The translations under genes were made by a program, and so were the position numbers. From Serpens sp035306625 (GTDB lineage: Bacteria; Pseudomonadota; Gammaproteobacteria; Pseudomonadales; Pseudomonadaceae): DNA of 64,000 nt. The DNA is taken from contig DATGNS010000305.1 of NCBI GenBank assembly GCA_035306625.1, positions 1-64,000 of the forward strand. Reading direction: 5' to 3'. This document shows, piece by piece, positions 9,186 through 17,438 of this stretch (the first letter of the stretch is position 1; each line of letters opens with the position of its first letter). The notes under the pieces were generated by a model, which was not told the origin of the DNA, ran no database searches, and worked only from the letters and a program-made list of their open reading frames with translations.

Positions 9186-9506
9186 ATGTCGCGTCAGATC
9201 TGCCTGGTCCGGGACTACCTGGGCATGAACATGCGCATCGAGGCCCGCATCATGGCGCTGGCTGGTGGCAACGGCCGCTGGGCGCTGTTCTGCGCGGCCG
9301 GGCTGAACGGCGCGCAACCCTCGGACATCAAGGTGCAGGGCCCCTTCCTGGGGGCCGCCGAGGCCACTCGGATGCTGCAGGCGATCATCGACAACCTGCG
9401 CGAGCAGGGTTACCGGGAGGTGGCGGAAGAGCCGATCTGGCGCCTGCACATGCAGGCTCGCCTGCGTCAGTTGAACGGGGCGCCGCAGCGGCAGGCCTGG
9501 CCCTGA
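9186..9506 (+). CDS. Small conserved hypothetical protein
   Basis: A 106-residue soluble protein beginning MSRQICLVRDYLGMNMRIEA. It has no signal peptide or recognisable catalytic motif. The pattern suggests alternating beta strands (19-55) and one amphipathic helix (60-80, AAEATRMLQAIIDNLREQGY). The ATG at 9186 follows GGGAGAATGTC, a good ribosome site; an ATG five bases earlier is out of frame. It lies alone between the Lon-like protease and the UPF0114 gene. I do not recognise the function. Confidence 0.75.
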   Translation: MSRQICLVRDYLGMNMRIEARIMALAGGNGRWALFCAAGLNGAQPSDIKVQGPFLGAAEATRMLQAIIDNLREQGYREVAEEPIWRLHMQARLRQLNGAPQRQAWP

Positions 9507-9698
9507 GCCGGACTGGAGCTTTTCTGCACAATCTGTTCGAAGGCGCCGGCTGGCGGCTGTCAGCGCCCCCTTTGAACAGGGCTTTCCACCGACTTATCAA
9601 CAGCTTGCGTGGATAACACGGGCGCATTTTCCGTTGCGTGGGCGCTGGATATACTTCGCGCCCTCCCGATCGCATGCGAGAAACCCACCGTGAAATCC

Positions 9699-10199
9699 AT
9701 GGAATCCTTCCTGGAAAATCTCCTCTACGCCTCGCGCTGGTTGCTGGCGCCCATCTACCTGGGGCTGTCGCTGGCGCTGCTGGCGCTGGCAATGAAGTTC
9801 TTCCAGGAGCTGTATCACCTGCTGCCCCACGTGTTCGAGCGCAGTGAAGCCGACCTGATCCTGGTGCTGCTGTCGCTGATCGACATGGCGCTGGTCGGCG
9901 GCCTGCTGGTGATGGTGATGATTTCCGGTTTCGAGAATTTCGTCTCCCAGCTGAACATCAAGGCCGGTACCGAGAAGCTGGACTGGCTGGGCAAGATGGA
10001 CTCCGGCTCCCTGAAGATGAAGGTGGCCGCCAGCATCGTGGCGATCTCCTCCATCCATCTGCTGCGCATGTTCATGAACGCCCAGCAGATCGAAAACGAC
10101 AAGCTCATGTGGTACGTGCTCATCCATATCACCTTCGTGGTTTCGGCGTTCGCCATGACCATGATGGAAAAGGGCAAGGGCGGCGCGCGGGAGATCTGA
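9699..10199 (+). CDS. UPF0114 family membrane protein (YqhA-like)
   Basis: A 166-residue integral membrane protein with the family signature MESFLENLLYASRWLLAPIY at its start. It has three or four membrane helices, near residues 12-32, 50-75 (DLILVLLSLIDMALVGGLL), 105-122 and 132-150. UPF0114/YqhA proteins are widespread in Proteobacteria and functionally uncharacterised. I chose the ATG at 9699 because it matches homologues; a GTG at 9690 is an alternative. The following DUF6482 and FKBP genes are the same neighbours as in P. aeruginosa (from memory, PA4572-PA4575). Confidence 0.88.
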   Translation: MESFLENLLYASRWLLAPIYLGLSLALLALAMKFFQELYHLLPHVFERSEADLILVLLSLIDMALVGGLLVMVMISGFENFVSQLNIKAGTEKLDWLGKMDSGSLKMKVAASIVAISSIHLLRMFMNAQQIENDKLMWYVLIHITFVVSAFAMTMMEKGKGGAREI

Positions 10200-10291
10200 T
10201 CGGGCGTCTGTCCGAAAGCCGTCGCCGGCTCTTGCCCGGCAGTGAAGTTGGGCAAGACTGAAGGTTCAACCCCCTGCAGTTGAGGTGCCCG

Positions 10292-10573
10292 ATGAACCTG
10301 CATGAACTGACTGCCCGGGTGCGCGCCGGGCAGGTGGATGGCGCCAACCTGGTCTGCCTGGAAGGCGGCGCCTACCTGGTCGAGGCGCGGATCGGCGCCC
10401 GGCTGATTCCCCTGCTGGACGAGCACGGCCAGCCGCTCAAGCTGCTTTCCCTCGAACAGGTCCACGAGCTGCTCGGCGGCGTGCCGCTGACGCTGGAACT
10501 GGAGCACGCCGATGCCAGCGAGGAGATGTGCGGCCTGCAGGAGGCACCGTTGCGCAGCCGCCCGGCCGCCTGA
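10292..10573 (+). CDS. DUF6482 family small protein
   Basis: A 93-residue soluble protein beginning MNLHELTARVRAGQVDGANL. Its segments look like beta strands (LVCLEGGAYLVEARIG) followed by a helix (SLEQVHELLGGV). Ribosome site GAGGTG lies about 6 nt before the ATG; a TTG at 10280 is an unlikely alternative. It resembles the DUF6482 family common in Pseudomonas, whose function is unknown. It sits between the UPF0114 gene and fklB in the same orientation. Confidence 0.78.
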   Translation: MNLHELTARVRAGQVDGANLVCLEGGAYLVEARIGARLIPLLDEHGQPLKLLSLEQVHELLGGVPLTLELEHADASEEMCGLQEAPLRSRPAA

Positions 10574-10701
10574 CGGGCGCCGCCACGCCCCGCCGGGATG
10601 CCTTGCCGAGGGTGCGTCACGAGCGCGCTGGATCGAACGCCCTTGGCCGCCCGCGGCTGTGTTAGTCTGGCCGCCCTTTTTTGCCTGGCGGGAGTCCGAC
10701 C

Positions 10702-11319
10702 ATGTCCCAACTCGACCTTTCCACCGACGAAGCCCGTGTCAGCTACGGCATCGGCCGTCAGATCGGTGAACAACTGCACGACAACCCGCCGCCCGGCGCC
10801 AGCCTGGAGGCGATCGTCGCCGGCCTGCGCGACGCCTACCTGGGCAATGACAGCCAGGTCAGCGCCGAGGCCCTGAACGCCAGCTTCCAGGTGATCCGCG
10901 AGCGCCTGCAGGCTGCCGCCGAAGCCAAGGCCGCCGCGGCGGCCGAAGCCGGCAAGACCTACCTGGCCGAAAACGCCAAGCGCGAAGGCGTGACCGTGCT
11001 GGCCTCCGGCCTGCAATACGAGGTGCTGGTTGCCGGCGACGGTCCCAAGCCGTCCCGCGATGACCAGGTGCGCACCCACTACCACGGCACCCTGATCGAC
11101 GGCACCGTGTTCGACAGCTCCTACCAGCGCGGTCAGCCGGCCGAGTTCCCGGTCAGCGGCGTGATCGCCGGCTGGGTCGAGGCCCTGCAGCTGATGAACA
11201 CCGGCAGCAAGTGGCGCCTGCACGTGCCCAGCGAACTGGCCTACGGCGGCCAGGCCGTCGGCAGCATCCCGCCGCACAGCGTGCTGGTGTTCGACGTCGA
11301 GCTGCTGGACATCCTGTAA
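10702..11319 (+). CDS. fklB: FKBP-type peptidyl-prolyl cis-trans isomerase (FklB type)
   Basis: A 205-residue isomerase. An N-terminal dimerisation domain (residues 1 to about 95, helical, Ala/Glu-rich) precedes the catalytic FKBP domain (about 100-205), with the hallmarks YHGTLIDGTVFDSS, GWVEALQLM, LAYGG and the C-terminal VLVFDVELLDIL. There is no signal peptide, so it is the cytosolic FklB and not periplasmic FkpA. It catalyses proline isomerisation during folding. Ribosome site GGGAG lies upstream of the ATG at 10702. Confidence 0.93.
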   Translation: MSQLDLSTDEARVSYGIGRQIGEQLHDNPPPGASLEAIVAGLRDAYLGNDSQVSAEALNASFQVIRERLQAAAEAKAAAAAEAGKTYLAENAKREGVTVLASGLQYEVLVAGDGPKPSRDDQVRTHYHGTLIDGTVFDSSYQRGQPAEFPVSGVIAGWVEALQLMNTGSKWRLHVPSELAYGGQAVGSIPPHSVLVFDVELLDIL

Positions 11320-11329
11320 GCCGAAACGG

Positions 11330-11350
11330 CGCGGCCCTGCCGGGGCCGCG
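11330..11350 (+). terminator. Possible terminator hairpin after fklB
   Basis: An inverted repeat CGCGGCCC / GGGCCGCG around a 5-nt loop starts 10 nt after the fklB stop. The stem is strong but is not followed by a T tract, so intrinsic termination is doubtful. Confidence 0.35.
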
Positions 11351-11435
11351 TCCGCCTTCCTGCCCCGCCTGTCACCGGCAAATCGCCGCCGGCCTGATAA
11401 ACTCCGCTTCCCAATCGACACTCGGGGGCGCGGTC

Positions 11436-11873
11436 ATGCCGACCTTTGGTCATCTGCGCGAAATCGTCACCACGGACCATGCCGCACTGCTGGCGCTCTG
11501 GCAGCGCACGCCGGGCATCCAGGTGCGCGACGAGGATGCCTACCAACCCTTCTGCGCCTATCTGGCGCGCAATCCCGGTCTGAGCCTGCTGATCGAGGAG
11601 GGCGGCCAGCCGATCGCCTGCCTGATGGCCGGTCACGATGGCCGGCGGGGCTACCTGCAGCATCTGGTGGTGGACGAAGCCTGGCGGGGACGGGGGCTGG
11701 CGACACGGCTGCTGGATGAAGTCCTGCGCCGGCTGGCGGCGCTGGGCATCCACAAGTCCCATGTGTTCGTGCTGCGCGACGCACCGGAGGCCCTGGCCTT
11801 CTGGCAGGGGCGTGCCGGCTGGGGCCGGCGGCAGGACATCGAGGTGTTCTCCACCCGGGCGGTCGGCGCATGA
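11436..11873 (+). CDS. GNAT family N-acetyltransferase
   Basis: A 145-residue acyl-CoA-dependent acetyltransferase. The acetyl-CoA-binding motif A is visible as LVVDEAWRGRGLATRLLDEV (about residues 78-97), followed by the C-terminal motif near EALAFWQGRAGW. The substrate is not predictable. Its stop overlaps the start of the next gene (ATGA at 11870-11873), so both are probably one transcript and co-translated. The ATG at 11436 is preceded by a G-rich stretch. Confidence 0.88.
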   Translation: MPTFGHLREIVTTDHAALLALWQRTPGIQVRDEDAYQPFCAYLARNPGLSLLIEEGGQPIACLMAGHDGRRGYLQHLVVDEAWRGRGLATRLLDEVLRRLAALGIHKSHVFVLRDAPEALAFWQGRAGWGRRQDIEVFSTRAVGA

Positions 11874-12553
11874 TCGCCGCCGAGCTGCTGGATTCGGGCA
11901 CCCTGCTGCTGGGCTGGGTCCTGTACCTGCCCGCGCTGCTCTGGGCCGCCCTGCGTGCGCCCTGGATCGAACTCTTCAGCGACCTGCGCCGCCAGCATCT
12001 GTTGTTCGGCACCGTGGTGGTGCTGTTCCTGCTCTGGCTGGTGCGCCGCGACTTCGCTTCCGGCCTGTCCATGCACTTCATCGGCATGACCGCCGTTACC
12101 CTGCTGCTGGACTGGCCGCTGGCGATTCTGGCCGGGCTCCTGGCGCAGCTGGCGCTGATCGCCGTGGGACGGCCCGACCTGGCGTCGCTGGGCGTCAACG
12201 GCATCCTGCTGGTGCTCATCCCGGTGGCCATCACCGAGGCCTGCGCCAACCTGGTGGAGCGCTTCCAACCCAACAACCTGTTCGTCTACATCTTCTGTTC
12301 GGGCTTCTTCCCGGCCGCCCTCACGGCGATCGCCTGCGTGTTTGCCGGCCTGGGCCTGCTGCTGCTCGACGGTCGCTACGAGATGCCGCCCTGGCTGGAG
12401 GACTTCGCCGGCTACCTGTGGCTGCTTGCCTTCCCCGAGGCGTTCATCAACGGCATGGTGATTTCCGGGCTGGTGGTGTTCTGTCCGGACTGGCTGGAAA
12501 CCTTCAACCGCAGTCGCTACCTGTCGGCGCCCTGGAAGGACGAGGACAAGTAG
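11870..12553 (+). CDS. CbiM-like / energy-coupling-factor-type membrane protein
   Basis: A 227-residue integral membrane protein with about six hydrophobic helices, including LLFGTVVVLFLLWLV (about 44-58), a conserved MHFIGMTAVTLLLDWPLAIL segment (about 66-85) and NLFVYIFCSGFFPAALTAI (about 137-155). The intramembrane His/Met pattern after TM2 resembles CbiM/NikM-type subunits of metal ECF transporters. However, no ATPase or CbiQ gene is adjacent, so transport is inferred only. The start overlaps the GNAT stop by 4 nt. Confidence 0.8.
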   Translation: MIAAELLDSGTLLLGWVLYLPALLWAALRAPWIELFSDLRRQHLLFGTVVVLFLLWLVRRDFASGLSMHFIGMTAVTLLLDWPLAILAGLLAQLALIAVGRPDLASLGVNGILLVLIPVAITEACANLVERFQPNNLFVYIFCSGFFPAALTAIACVFAGLGLLLLDGRYEMPPWLEDFAGYLWLLAFPEAFINGMVISGLVVFCPDWLETFNRSRYLSAPWKDEDK

Positions 12554-12677
12554 CAGGGCGGTTGCGATGGCCGTTGCGTCGGGCGGTCGGCGTCTTTACC
12601 CGGCCGCCGCTTGCGGAGTGCACCGAGGCTGCGTGCGGCGGCCAACGCGCTACAACCTTATCGATCAGGGTGCGCCG

Positions 12678-12875
12678 TCAGGAGCGCTTGTCCAGATCCT
12701 CGGAAAACAGCTCGTCGGTCAGCGGGTCGCCGGGAATGGCGTGTTCTTCCGCCGCCCAGGCGCCGAGGTCGATGAGCTTGCAGCGCTCCGAGCAGAAGGG
12801 GCGGGTCGGTACCTGGGGGCTCCATTCCACCGGGGCGCCGCAGGTCGGGCATTTCACGATCAGGGGCGTGCTCAT
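12678..12875 (-). CDS. yacG: DNA gyrase inhibitor / zinc protein YacG
   Basis: A 65-residue zinc-binding protein. The four ligands C9, C12, C28 and C32 form a C-X2-C-X15-C-X3-C site and the C-terminal half is acidic. E. coli YacG binds GyrB and inhibits gyrase. It follows coaE with a 4-nt overlap (12872-12875), the usual arrangement in gammaproteobacteria. Confidence 0.93.
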   Translation of the reverse strand: MSTPLIVKCPTCGAPVEWSPQVPTRPFCSERCKLIDLGAWAAEEHAIPGDPLTDELFSEDLDKRS

Positions 12876-13483
12876 TGGGGCTGGCCTCCACGCAGGGTCA
12901 GATAGAAACGGTGCAGGCGCTCGACCTCCTGGTGCAGCCAGCTGAGGTCGCGATCATTGACAATCACGTCATCGGCCTTGGCCAGGCGCTCGCTGCGCGA
13001 GGCCTGGGCGGCCAGGATGGCGCGCACCTGCGCCTCGTCGGTGCCGTCGCGGGCCAGGGTACGGCGGATCTGCAGCTCCTCGGGAACATCGATCACCAGC
13101 ACGCGCTGGCACAGCTGATACTGGCCCGATTCGATCAGCAGGGGTGACTCCAGGATCGCATAGGGTGAGGTGGCGCGGGCCAGCACCTCGATGATCTCCT
13201 GGCGGATCAGCGGATGCAGCAGGCGTTCCAGCCAGCGCCGCTCCTCGGCGTCCTGGAAGATGCGCGCGCGCAGCGCGGCGCGGTCCAGGCTACCGTCGGC
13301 CTGCAGGATGTCCGCGCCGAAATGCTCGGCAATCTGCGCCAGCGCCTGGCGGCCGGGTTCCACCACCCAGCGGGCGGCCTGGTCGGCATTCACCAGGTCG
13401 ATGCCCAGCTGGACGAAGTGCGCGGCGGCGGCGCTCTTGCCGCTGCCGATGCCACCGGTCAGACCGAGAATCCAGGGCTTCAT
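12872..13483 (-). CDS. coaE: Dephospho-CoA kinase
   Basis: A 203-residue kinase catalysing the last step of coenzyme A synthesis, phosphorylation of the ribose 3'-OH of dephospho-CoA. The P-loop GLTGGIGSGKS lies at residues 7-17, and the lid and base regions (DVPEELQIRRTLARDG) are present. The ATG at 13483 has GGAG 8 nt upstream. Downstream it overlaps yacG. In most pseudomonads pilD (prepilin peptidase) lies directly upstream of coaE; here yaaA is there instead. Confidence 0.95.
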   Translation of the reverse strand: MKPWILGLTGGIGSGKSAAAAHFVQLGIDLVNADQAARWVVEPGRQALAQIAEHFGADILQADGSLDRAALRARIFQDAEERRWLERLLHPLIRQEIIEVLARATSPYAILESPLLIESGQYQLCQRVLVIDVPEELQIRRTLARDGTDEAQVRAILAAQASRSERLAKADDVIVNDRDLSWLHQEVERLHRFYLTLRGGQPQ

Positions 13484-13496
13484 GGCAGGCTCCGCA

Positions 13497-14276
13497 TCAG
13501 TCTTCGGGGTGGTCACGCAGGAACACCAGCTTGTCCGGGCCGGACTGTTCCGCGCTGAAGCGATAGCCCTGGTAGGCGAAGTCCTTGAGGCACGCCGGGT
13601 CGCTGATGCGTTCCTTGATCACGTAGCGGGCCATCAGGCCGCGGGCCTTCTTGGCGTAGAAGCTGATGATCTTGTACTGGCCGTTCTTCAGGTCGCGGAA
13701 CTCGGTGTCGATCACCCGCGCCCTGAGGGCCTTGCGCTGCACAGCGCCGAAATACTCGTTGGAGGCCAGGTTGAGCAGCACGTCGTCGCCCTGGGCGGCC
13801 AGCGCCTCGTTCAGCCAGCCGCTGATGCGCTCGCCCCAGAAGGCGTACAGGTCCTTGCCGCGGGCGTTGGCCAGCCGGGTGCCCATTTCCAGGCGGTAGG
13901 GCTGCATCAGATCCAGCGGGCGCAGCAGGCCGTAAAGGCCGGATAGCATGCGCAGGTGGGCCTGGGCGAAGTCGAAGTCCGCCTCGCTGAAATCCTCGGC
14001 GTTCAGCCCGGTGTACACGTCACCCTTGAAGGCCAGCAGCGCCTGCTTGGCGTTGGCCGGGGTGAAGTCCGGGTGCCAGCTGCCGAAGCGCGCCACGTTG
14101 AGCGCGGCCAGCTTGTCGGACAGGCCCATCAGCTCGGCGATCTGTTGTGGCGAATATTCGCGCAGCTGTTCGATCAGCACCTGGGCATGGTCCAGATGCT
14201 CGGGCAGGGTGTAGCGCTCGGTGACCGGCGGCGTGTCGTAGTCGAGGGTCTTGGCGGGGGATATCACCAGCAGCAT
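13497..14276 (-). CDS. yaaA: Peroxide stress protein YaaA (DUF328)
   Basis: A 259-residue cytosolic protein beginning MLLVISPAKTLDYDTP, the conserved opening of YaaA. In E. coli it limits free iron and oxidative DNA damage during peroxide stress. Further family motifs include FKGDVYTGL, LRMLSGLYGLLRPLDLMQPY and FYAKKARGLMARY. The length matches the family. The start has GGAGA upstream, and the gene ends 13 nt before coaE on the same strand, so read-through is possible. Confidence 0.93.
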   Translation of the reverse strand: MLLVISPAKTLDYDTPPVTERYTLPEHLDHAQVLIEQLREYSPQQIAELMGLSDKLAALNVARFGSWHPDFTPANAKQALLAFKGDVYTGLNAEDFSEADFDFAQAHLRMLSGLYGLLRPLDLMQPYRLEMGTRLANARGKDLYAFWGERISGWLNEALAAQGDDVLLNLASNEYFGAVQRKALRARVIDTEFRDLKNGQYKIISFYAKKARGLMARYVIKERISDPACLKDFAYQGYRFSAEQSGPDKLVFLRDHPED

Positions 14277-14515
14277 GGGCAGTCTCCGGAAACGATGCGG
14301 GCGATTGTAGGGAGCATCGGCCCCCGACTCCACCTATCGGCGCCATTGGTCTGACACGGAACCGTCATGTGTGCCGGCCACCATCGGCCTCGGCCCGTCT
14401 CTTGCTTGTGCCCGCCAGGCAGGTCCTGCGGAGCAGGCGGGACGCGGGACTATCCTTTCCCCAGGGCACGCAGACGGCGCGTTGCCGCCTGTCCCCGTCA
14501 TTGAGGTGATTGCCA

Positions 14516-15892
14516 ATGGATGACCACGCGAAGCCGGTCCTCTACGTCCTGGATACCAACGTTCTGATCCACGACCCCAACGCCTTGCTTAACTTCCAGG
14601 AGCACCAGGTGGCCATCCCCATGACGGTGCTGGAGGAGCTGGATCGCCTGAAGACCGGCAAGCACAGCACCGCCGCCGAGTGCCGCCAGGCCATCCGCCT
14701 GATCGACCGGACCCTGGGCGAGGCAACCCCGGAACAGGTGGAGCAGGGCGTGCCCATCCAGCGAGGCAAGGGTGGTCCGCGGGGCAGCCTGTCGATCCTC
14801 ATGCATCGTCCCGGTGCACAGGAAAGCCCGCTGCCGGACACCATCAACGACAACCGCATCATCAACCAGCTGCTGGACCTGGGCCGGCGCCGGCCGGAGC
14901 TGGACGTGGTGCTGGTCAGCAAGGACATCAACATGCGCCTCAAGGCGCGCGCCTGCGGCATCGCCGCCGAGGACTACCAGACCGACCAGCTGGTGGACGA
15001 TGTCAGCCTGCTGTCGCGCGGCTACCACAGCCTGTCCGGCTCCTTCTGGGAGCGGGTCGGCAAGGTGGAGACCCGTCAGGAAGTCGGCCGCACCTGGCAT
15101 CGGGTCAGGCTCACCGACAACCTGCCGGCCCTGAACCTCAATGAATTCATCCTCGACGAGCAGGGCTTCGTCGGCTGGATCAAGCGCATCGACGGCGACG
15201 AGCTGCTGATCCTCGACCTGTATCAGGAAAAGCTGCTCGACCTGGAGGCCTGGGGCCTGCAGCCGCGCGACATCTATCAGGCCCTGGCGCTGTATGCGCT
15301 GCTCGACCCGGACATCCACCTGGTCAACCTGTCCGGCGCGGCCGGCTCGGGCAAGACCATCCTGGCGCTGGCCGCCGCCATCGAGCAGACCATGGTCAGC
15401 AAGCGCTACCGGCGCATCATCGTTACCCGCAGCGTGCAGGGGCTGGACGAGGACATCGGCTTTCTGCCGGGCACCGAGGCGGAGAAGATGGAGCCCTGGC
15501 TGGGCGCCATCACCGACAACCTGGAGGCCCTGCACCTGGACGACGAGAGCACGCCCGGCAGCGTCGACTACCTGCTGCAGCGCGTGCCCCTGCAGTTCAA
15601 GTCGCTCAACTACATCCGCGGGCGCAGCTTTCAGCAGAGCCTGCTGCTGATCGACGAATGCCAGAACCTCACCCCGCACCAGATGAAGACCATCATCACC
15701 CGCGCCGGCACCGGCACCAAGGTGATCTGCCTGGGCAACCTGGCGCAGATCGACACGCCCTACCTGTCTGCCACCAGCTCCGGGCTCACCTACCTGACCG
15801 AACGCTTCAAGGATTTCGGCCATGGCGTGCACATCACCCTGCAGGGCGTGCCGCGCTCGGTGCTGGCCGAATATGCCGAGGCGAACATGTAG
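14516..15892 (+). CDS. PIN domain-PhoH family ATPase
   Basis: A 458-residue fusion of an N-terminal PIN-like RNase domain (residues 8 to about 150; acidic site starting VLDTNVLIHD with D13) and a C-terminal PhoH ATPase domain. Walker A GAAGSGKT is at 274-281 and Walker B LLLIDECQN near 377-385. PhoH2-type proteins of this architecture couple ATP-driven RNA unwinding to cleavage. The ATG at 14516 is preceded by GAGGTGAT. It lies just upstream of the moa genes, as in other pseudomonads, with no evident functional tie to molybdopterin synthesis. Confidence 0.92.
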   Translation: MDDHAKPVLYVLDTNVLIHDPNALLNFQEHQVAIPMTVLEELDRLKTGKHSTAAECRQAIRLIDRTLGEATPEQVEQGVPIQRGKGGPRGSLSILMHRPGAQESPLPDTINDNRIINQLLDLGRRRPELDVVLVSKDINMRLKARACGIAAEDYQTDQLVDDVSLLSRGYHSLSGSFWERVGKVETRQEVGRTWHRVRLTDNLPALNLNEFILDEQGFVGWIKRIDGDELLILDLYQEKLLDLEAWGLQPRDIYQALALYALLDPDIHLVNLSGAAGSGKTILALAAAIEQTMVSKRYRRIIVTRSVQGLDEDIGFLPGTEAEKMEPWLGAITDNLEALHLDDESTPGSVDYLLQRVPLQFKSLNYIRGRSFQQSLLLIDECQNLTPHQMKTIITRAGTGTKVICLGNLAQIDTPYLSATSSGLTYLTERFKDFGHGVHITLQGVPRSVLAEYAEANM

Positions 15893-15970
15893 CACCGAGC
15901 AGCCTTGACCAGACGCATGCCCGGCGATGGGGCGCCGGGTAGAATGGCCCCTCGTTCCGAGGAGATTGCG

Positions 15971-16459
15971 ATGAGCCTGACCCATCTCGACAACCAGGGC
16001 CATGCCCGCATGGTGGATGTCACCGAGAAGGCGGTGACCTTCCGCGAGGCGGTGGCCGAGGCCAGGGTGCGTATGCGCCCGCAGACGCTGGCGCTGATCC
16101 AGCAGGGCGGCCATCCCAAGGGCGATGTGTTCGCCGTGGCGCGCATCGCCGGCATCCAGGCGGCCAAGAAGACCCACGAACTGATCCCGCTGTGCCATCC
16201 GCTGCTGCTCACCGGCGTCAGGGTGGAGCTGCAGGCCGAGGGCGAGGACTGCGTGCGCATCGAGGCGCGCTGCAAGCTGGCCGGGCAGACGGGCGTGGAG
16301 ATGGAGGCGCTGACCGCCGCCAGCATCGCCGCGCTGACCATCTATGACATGTGCAAGGCCGTGGACAAGGACATGACCATCGAGCAGGTGTGCCTGCTGG
16401 AAAAGGCCGGAGGCAAGAGCGGCCACTATCGCCGCGCGACGACGGAGGACGCCCCATGA
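15971..16459 (+). CDS. moaC: Cyclic pyranopterin monophosphate synthase MoaC
   Basis: A 162-residue enzyme that, with MoaA, converts GTP via 3',8-cH2GTP to cyclic pyranopterin monophosphate in molybdenum-cofactor synthesis. Signature segments are THELIPLCHPLLLTG (near 58-72), EMEALTAASIAALTIYDMCK and the catalytic-lysine region AVDKDM. The ATG at 15971 follows GAGGAGATTGCG. It starts a tight moaC-moaD-moaE operon and overlaps moaD by ATGA; moaA and moaB are not in the window. Confidence 0.96.
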   Translation: MSLTHLDNQGHARMVDVTEKAVTFREAVAEARVRMRPQTLALIQQGGHPKGDVFAVARIAGIQAAKKTHELIPLCHPLLLTGVRVELQAEGEDCVRIEARCKLAGQTGVEMEALTAASIAALTIYDMCKAVDKDMTIEQVCLLEKAGGKSGHYRRATTEDAP

Positions 16460-16704
16460 TTCGCCTGCAGTATTTCGCCCGCTACCGCGAGGAGCTGGGC
16501 CGCGACGGCGAGCAGCTGGACTGGCAGGACAGCTTCGCCACCCTGGGCGCGCTGCGCGACCATCTGCTGGCGCGCGGCGGCGCCTGGCAGGTGCTGGCCG
16601 AGCGCAACCTGATGTGCGCGCGCAACCAGGAACTGTGCGGGCTCGACGAACCCCTGGAGGACGGCGACGAGGTGGCCTTCTTCCCCACGGTTACCGGAGG
16701 CTGA
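16456..16704 (+). CDS. moaD: Molybdopterin synthase small (sulfur-carrier) subunit MoaD
   Basis: An 82-residue ubiquitin-fold sulfur carrier ending in the required Gly-Gly (TVTGG), which is thiocarboxylated by MoeB. It then donates sulfur within the MoaD2-MoaE2 molybdopterin synthase. It overlaps moaC by 4 nt and stops one base before the moaE start, so the three subunits are probably translated together. Confidence 0.95.
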   Translation: MIRLQYFARYREELGRDGEQLDWQDSFATLGALRDHLLARGGAWQVLAERNLMCARNQELCGLDEPLEDGDEVAFFPTVTGG

Positions 16705-16705
16705 G

Positions 16706-17158
16706 ATGGCCGTTCGTGTGCAGACCGCTCCCTTCGACCCCGGCACCGAGCTGAACGCGCTGCACGCCGCCCAGCTGGGCATCGGCGCGGTGGTCGGTTT
16801 CGTCGGCTACGTGCGCGACTACAACGACGGCCAGGAGGTGGCGGGCATGTTCCTGGAGCACTATCCGGGCATGACCGAGAAGGCGCTGGCGAAGATCGTC
16901 GCCGAGGCCGAGGCGCGCTGGCCGCTGCTGCGCGTCGAGGTGCTGCACCGGGTCGGCGCCCTGACCCCGGGCGAGCCGATCGTCTTCGTCGGCACCGCCA
17001 GCGCGCACCGGCAGGCGGCCTTCGAGGCCTGCGACTTCATCATGGATTATCTGAAGACCCGCGCCCCGTTCTGGAAGCGCGAGGACACCCGTGCGGGCAC
17101 GCGCTGGGTGGAGGGGCGCGACAGCGATCAGCAGGCCGCTGCGCGCTGGGATCAGTAG
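16706..17158 (+). CDS. moaE: Molybdopterin synthase catalytic subunit MoaE
   Basis: A 150-residue catalytic subunit that converts cyclic pyranopterin monophosphate to molybdopterin using sulfur from MoaD. The lysines K117 and K124 in YLKTRAPFWKRE correspond to E. coli K119 and K126, and the HR pair at 101-102 (ASAHRQAAFEAC) is conserved. Its 3' end overlaps by 7 nt the convergent small membrane-protein gene that ends at 17152. Confidence 0.96.
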   Translation: MAVRVQTAPFDPGTELNALHAAQLGIGAVVGFVGYVRDYNDGQEVAGMFLEHYPGMTEKALAKIVAEAEARWPLLRVEVLHRVGALTPGEPIVFVGTASAHRQAAFEACDFIMDYLKTRAPFWKREDTRAGTRWVEGRDSDQQAAARWDQ

Positions 17159-17316
17159 AGCACCGTGTAGAGCTTGAGCAGCACGGTGGACAGGGTGACG
17201 ACGATGCCCAGGCTCATCATCACGATGCCGGCCAGGGTTTCCCGGAAATTGAAGCCGAACCCCAGCAGCAGGAAGCCGGAAATGATCAACAGCAACATCC
17301 ACGCAAGGCTTTCCAC
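17152..17316 (-). CDS. Small two-helix membrane protein
   Basis: A 54-residue hydrophobic protein with two likely helices (residues about 5-21, WMLLLIISGFLLLGFGF, and 28-50, GIVMMSLGIVVTLSTVLLKLY). The GTG at 17316 is chosen because AGGAGG lies 6 nt upstream; an ATG at 17346 would start before that ribosome site. It converges with moaE and overlaps it by 7 nt. I do not recognise the family. Confidence 0.65.
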   Translation of the reverse strand: MESLAWMLLLIISGFLLLGFGFNFRETLAGIVMMSLGIVVTLSTVLLKLYTVLY

Positions 17317-17438
17317 GACGCCCTCCTGTAATTGATAGCAGGACAATCATATCCCACGGGTCGGCTTGAGGGCTGACCTGCATCAAGGCGGGGCGGGCTG
17401 GCGACGACGCGCCGCCCGCGGGCAGGGTGGAACGCCCT

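Noticed and set aside
14411..14441. Inverted repeat CCCGCC ... GGCGGG before the PIN-PhoH gene
   Set aside because: The arms are only 6 bp with a long loop and no T tract; expected by chance in GC-rich DNA.
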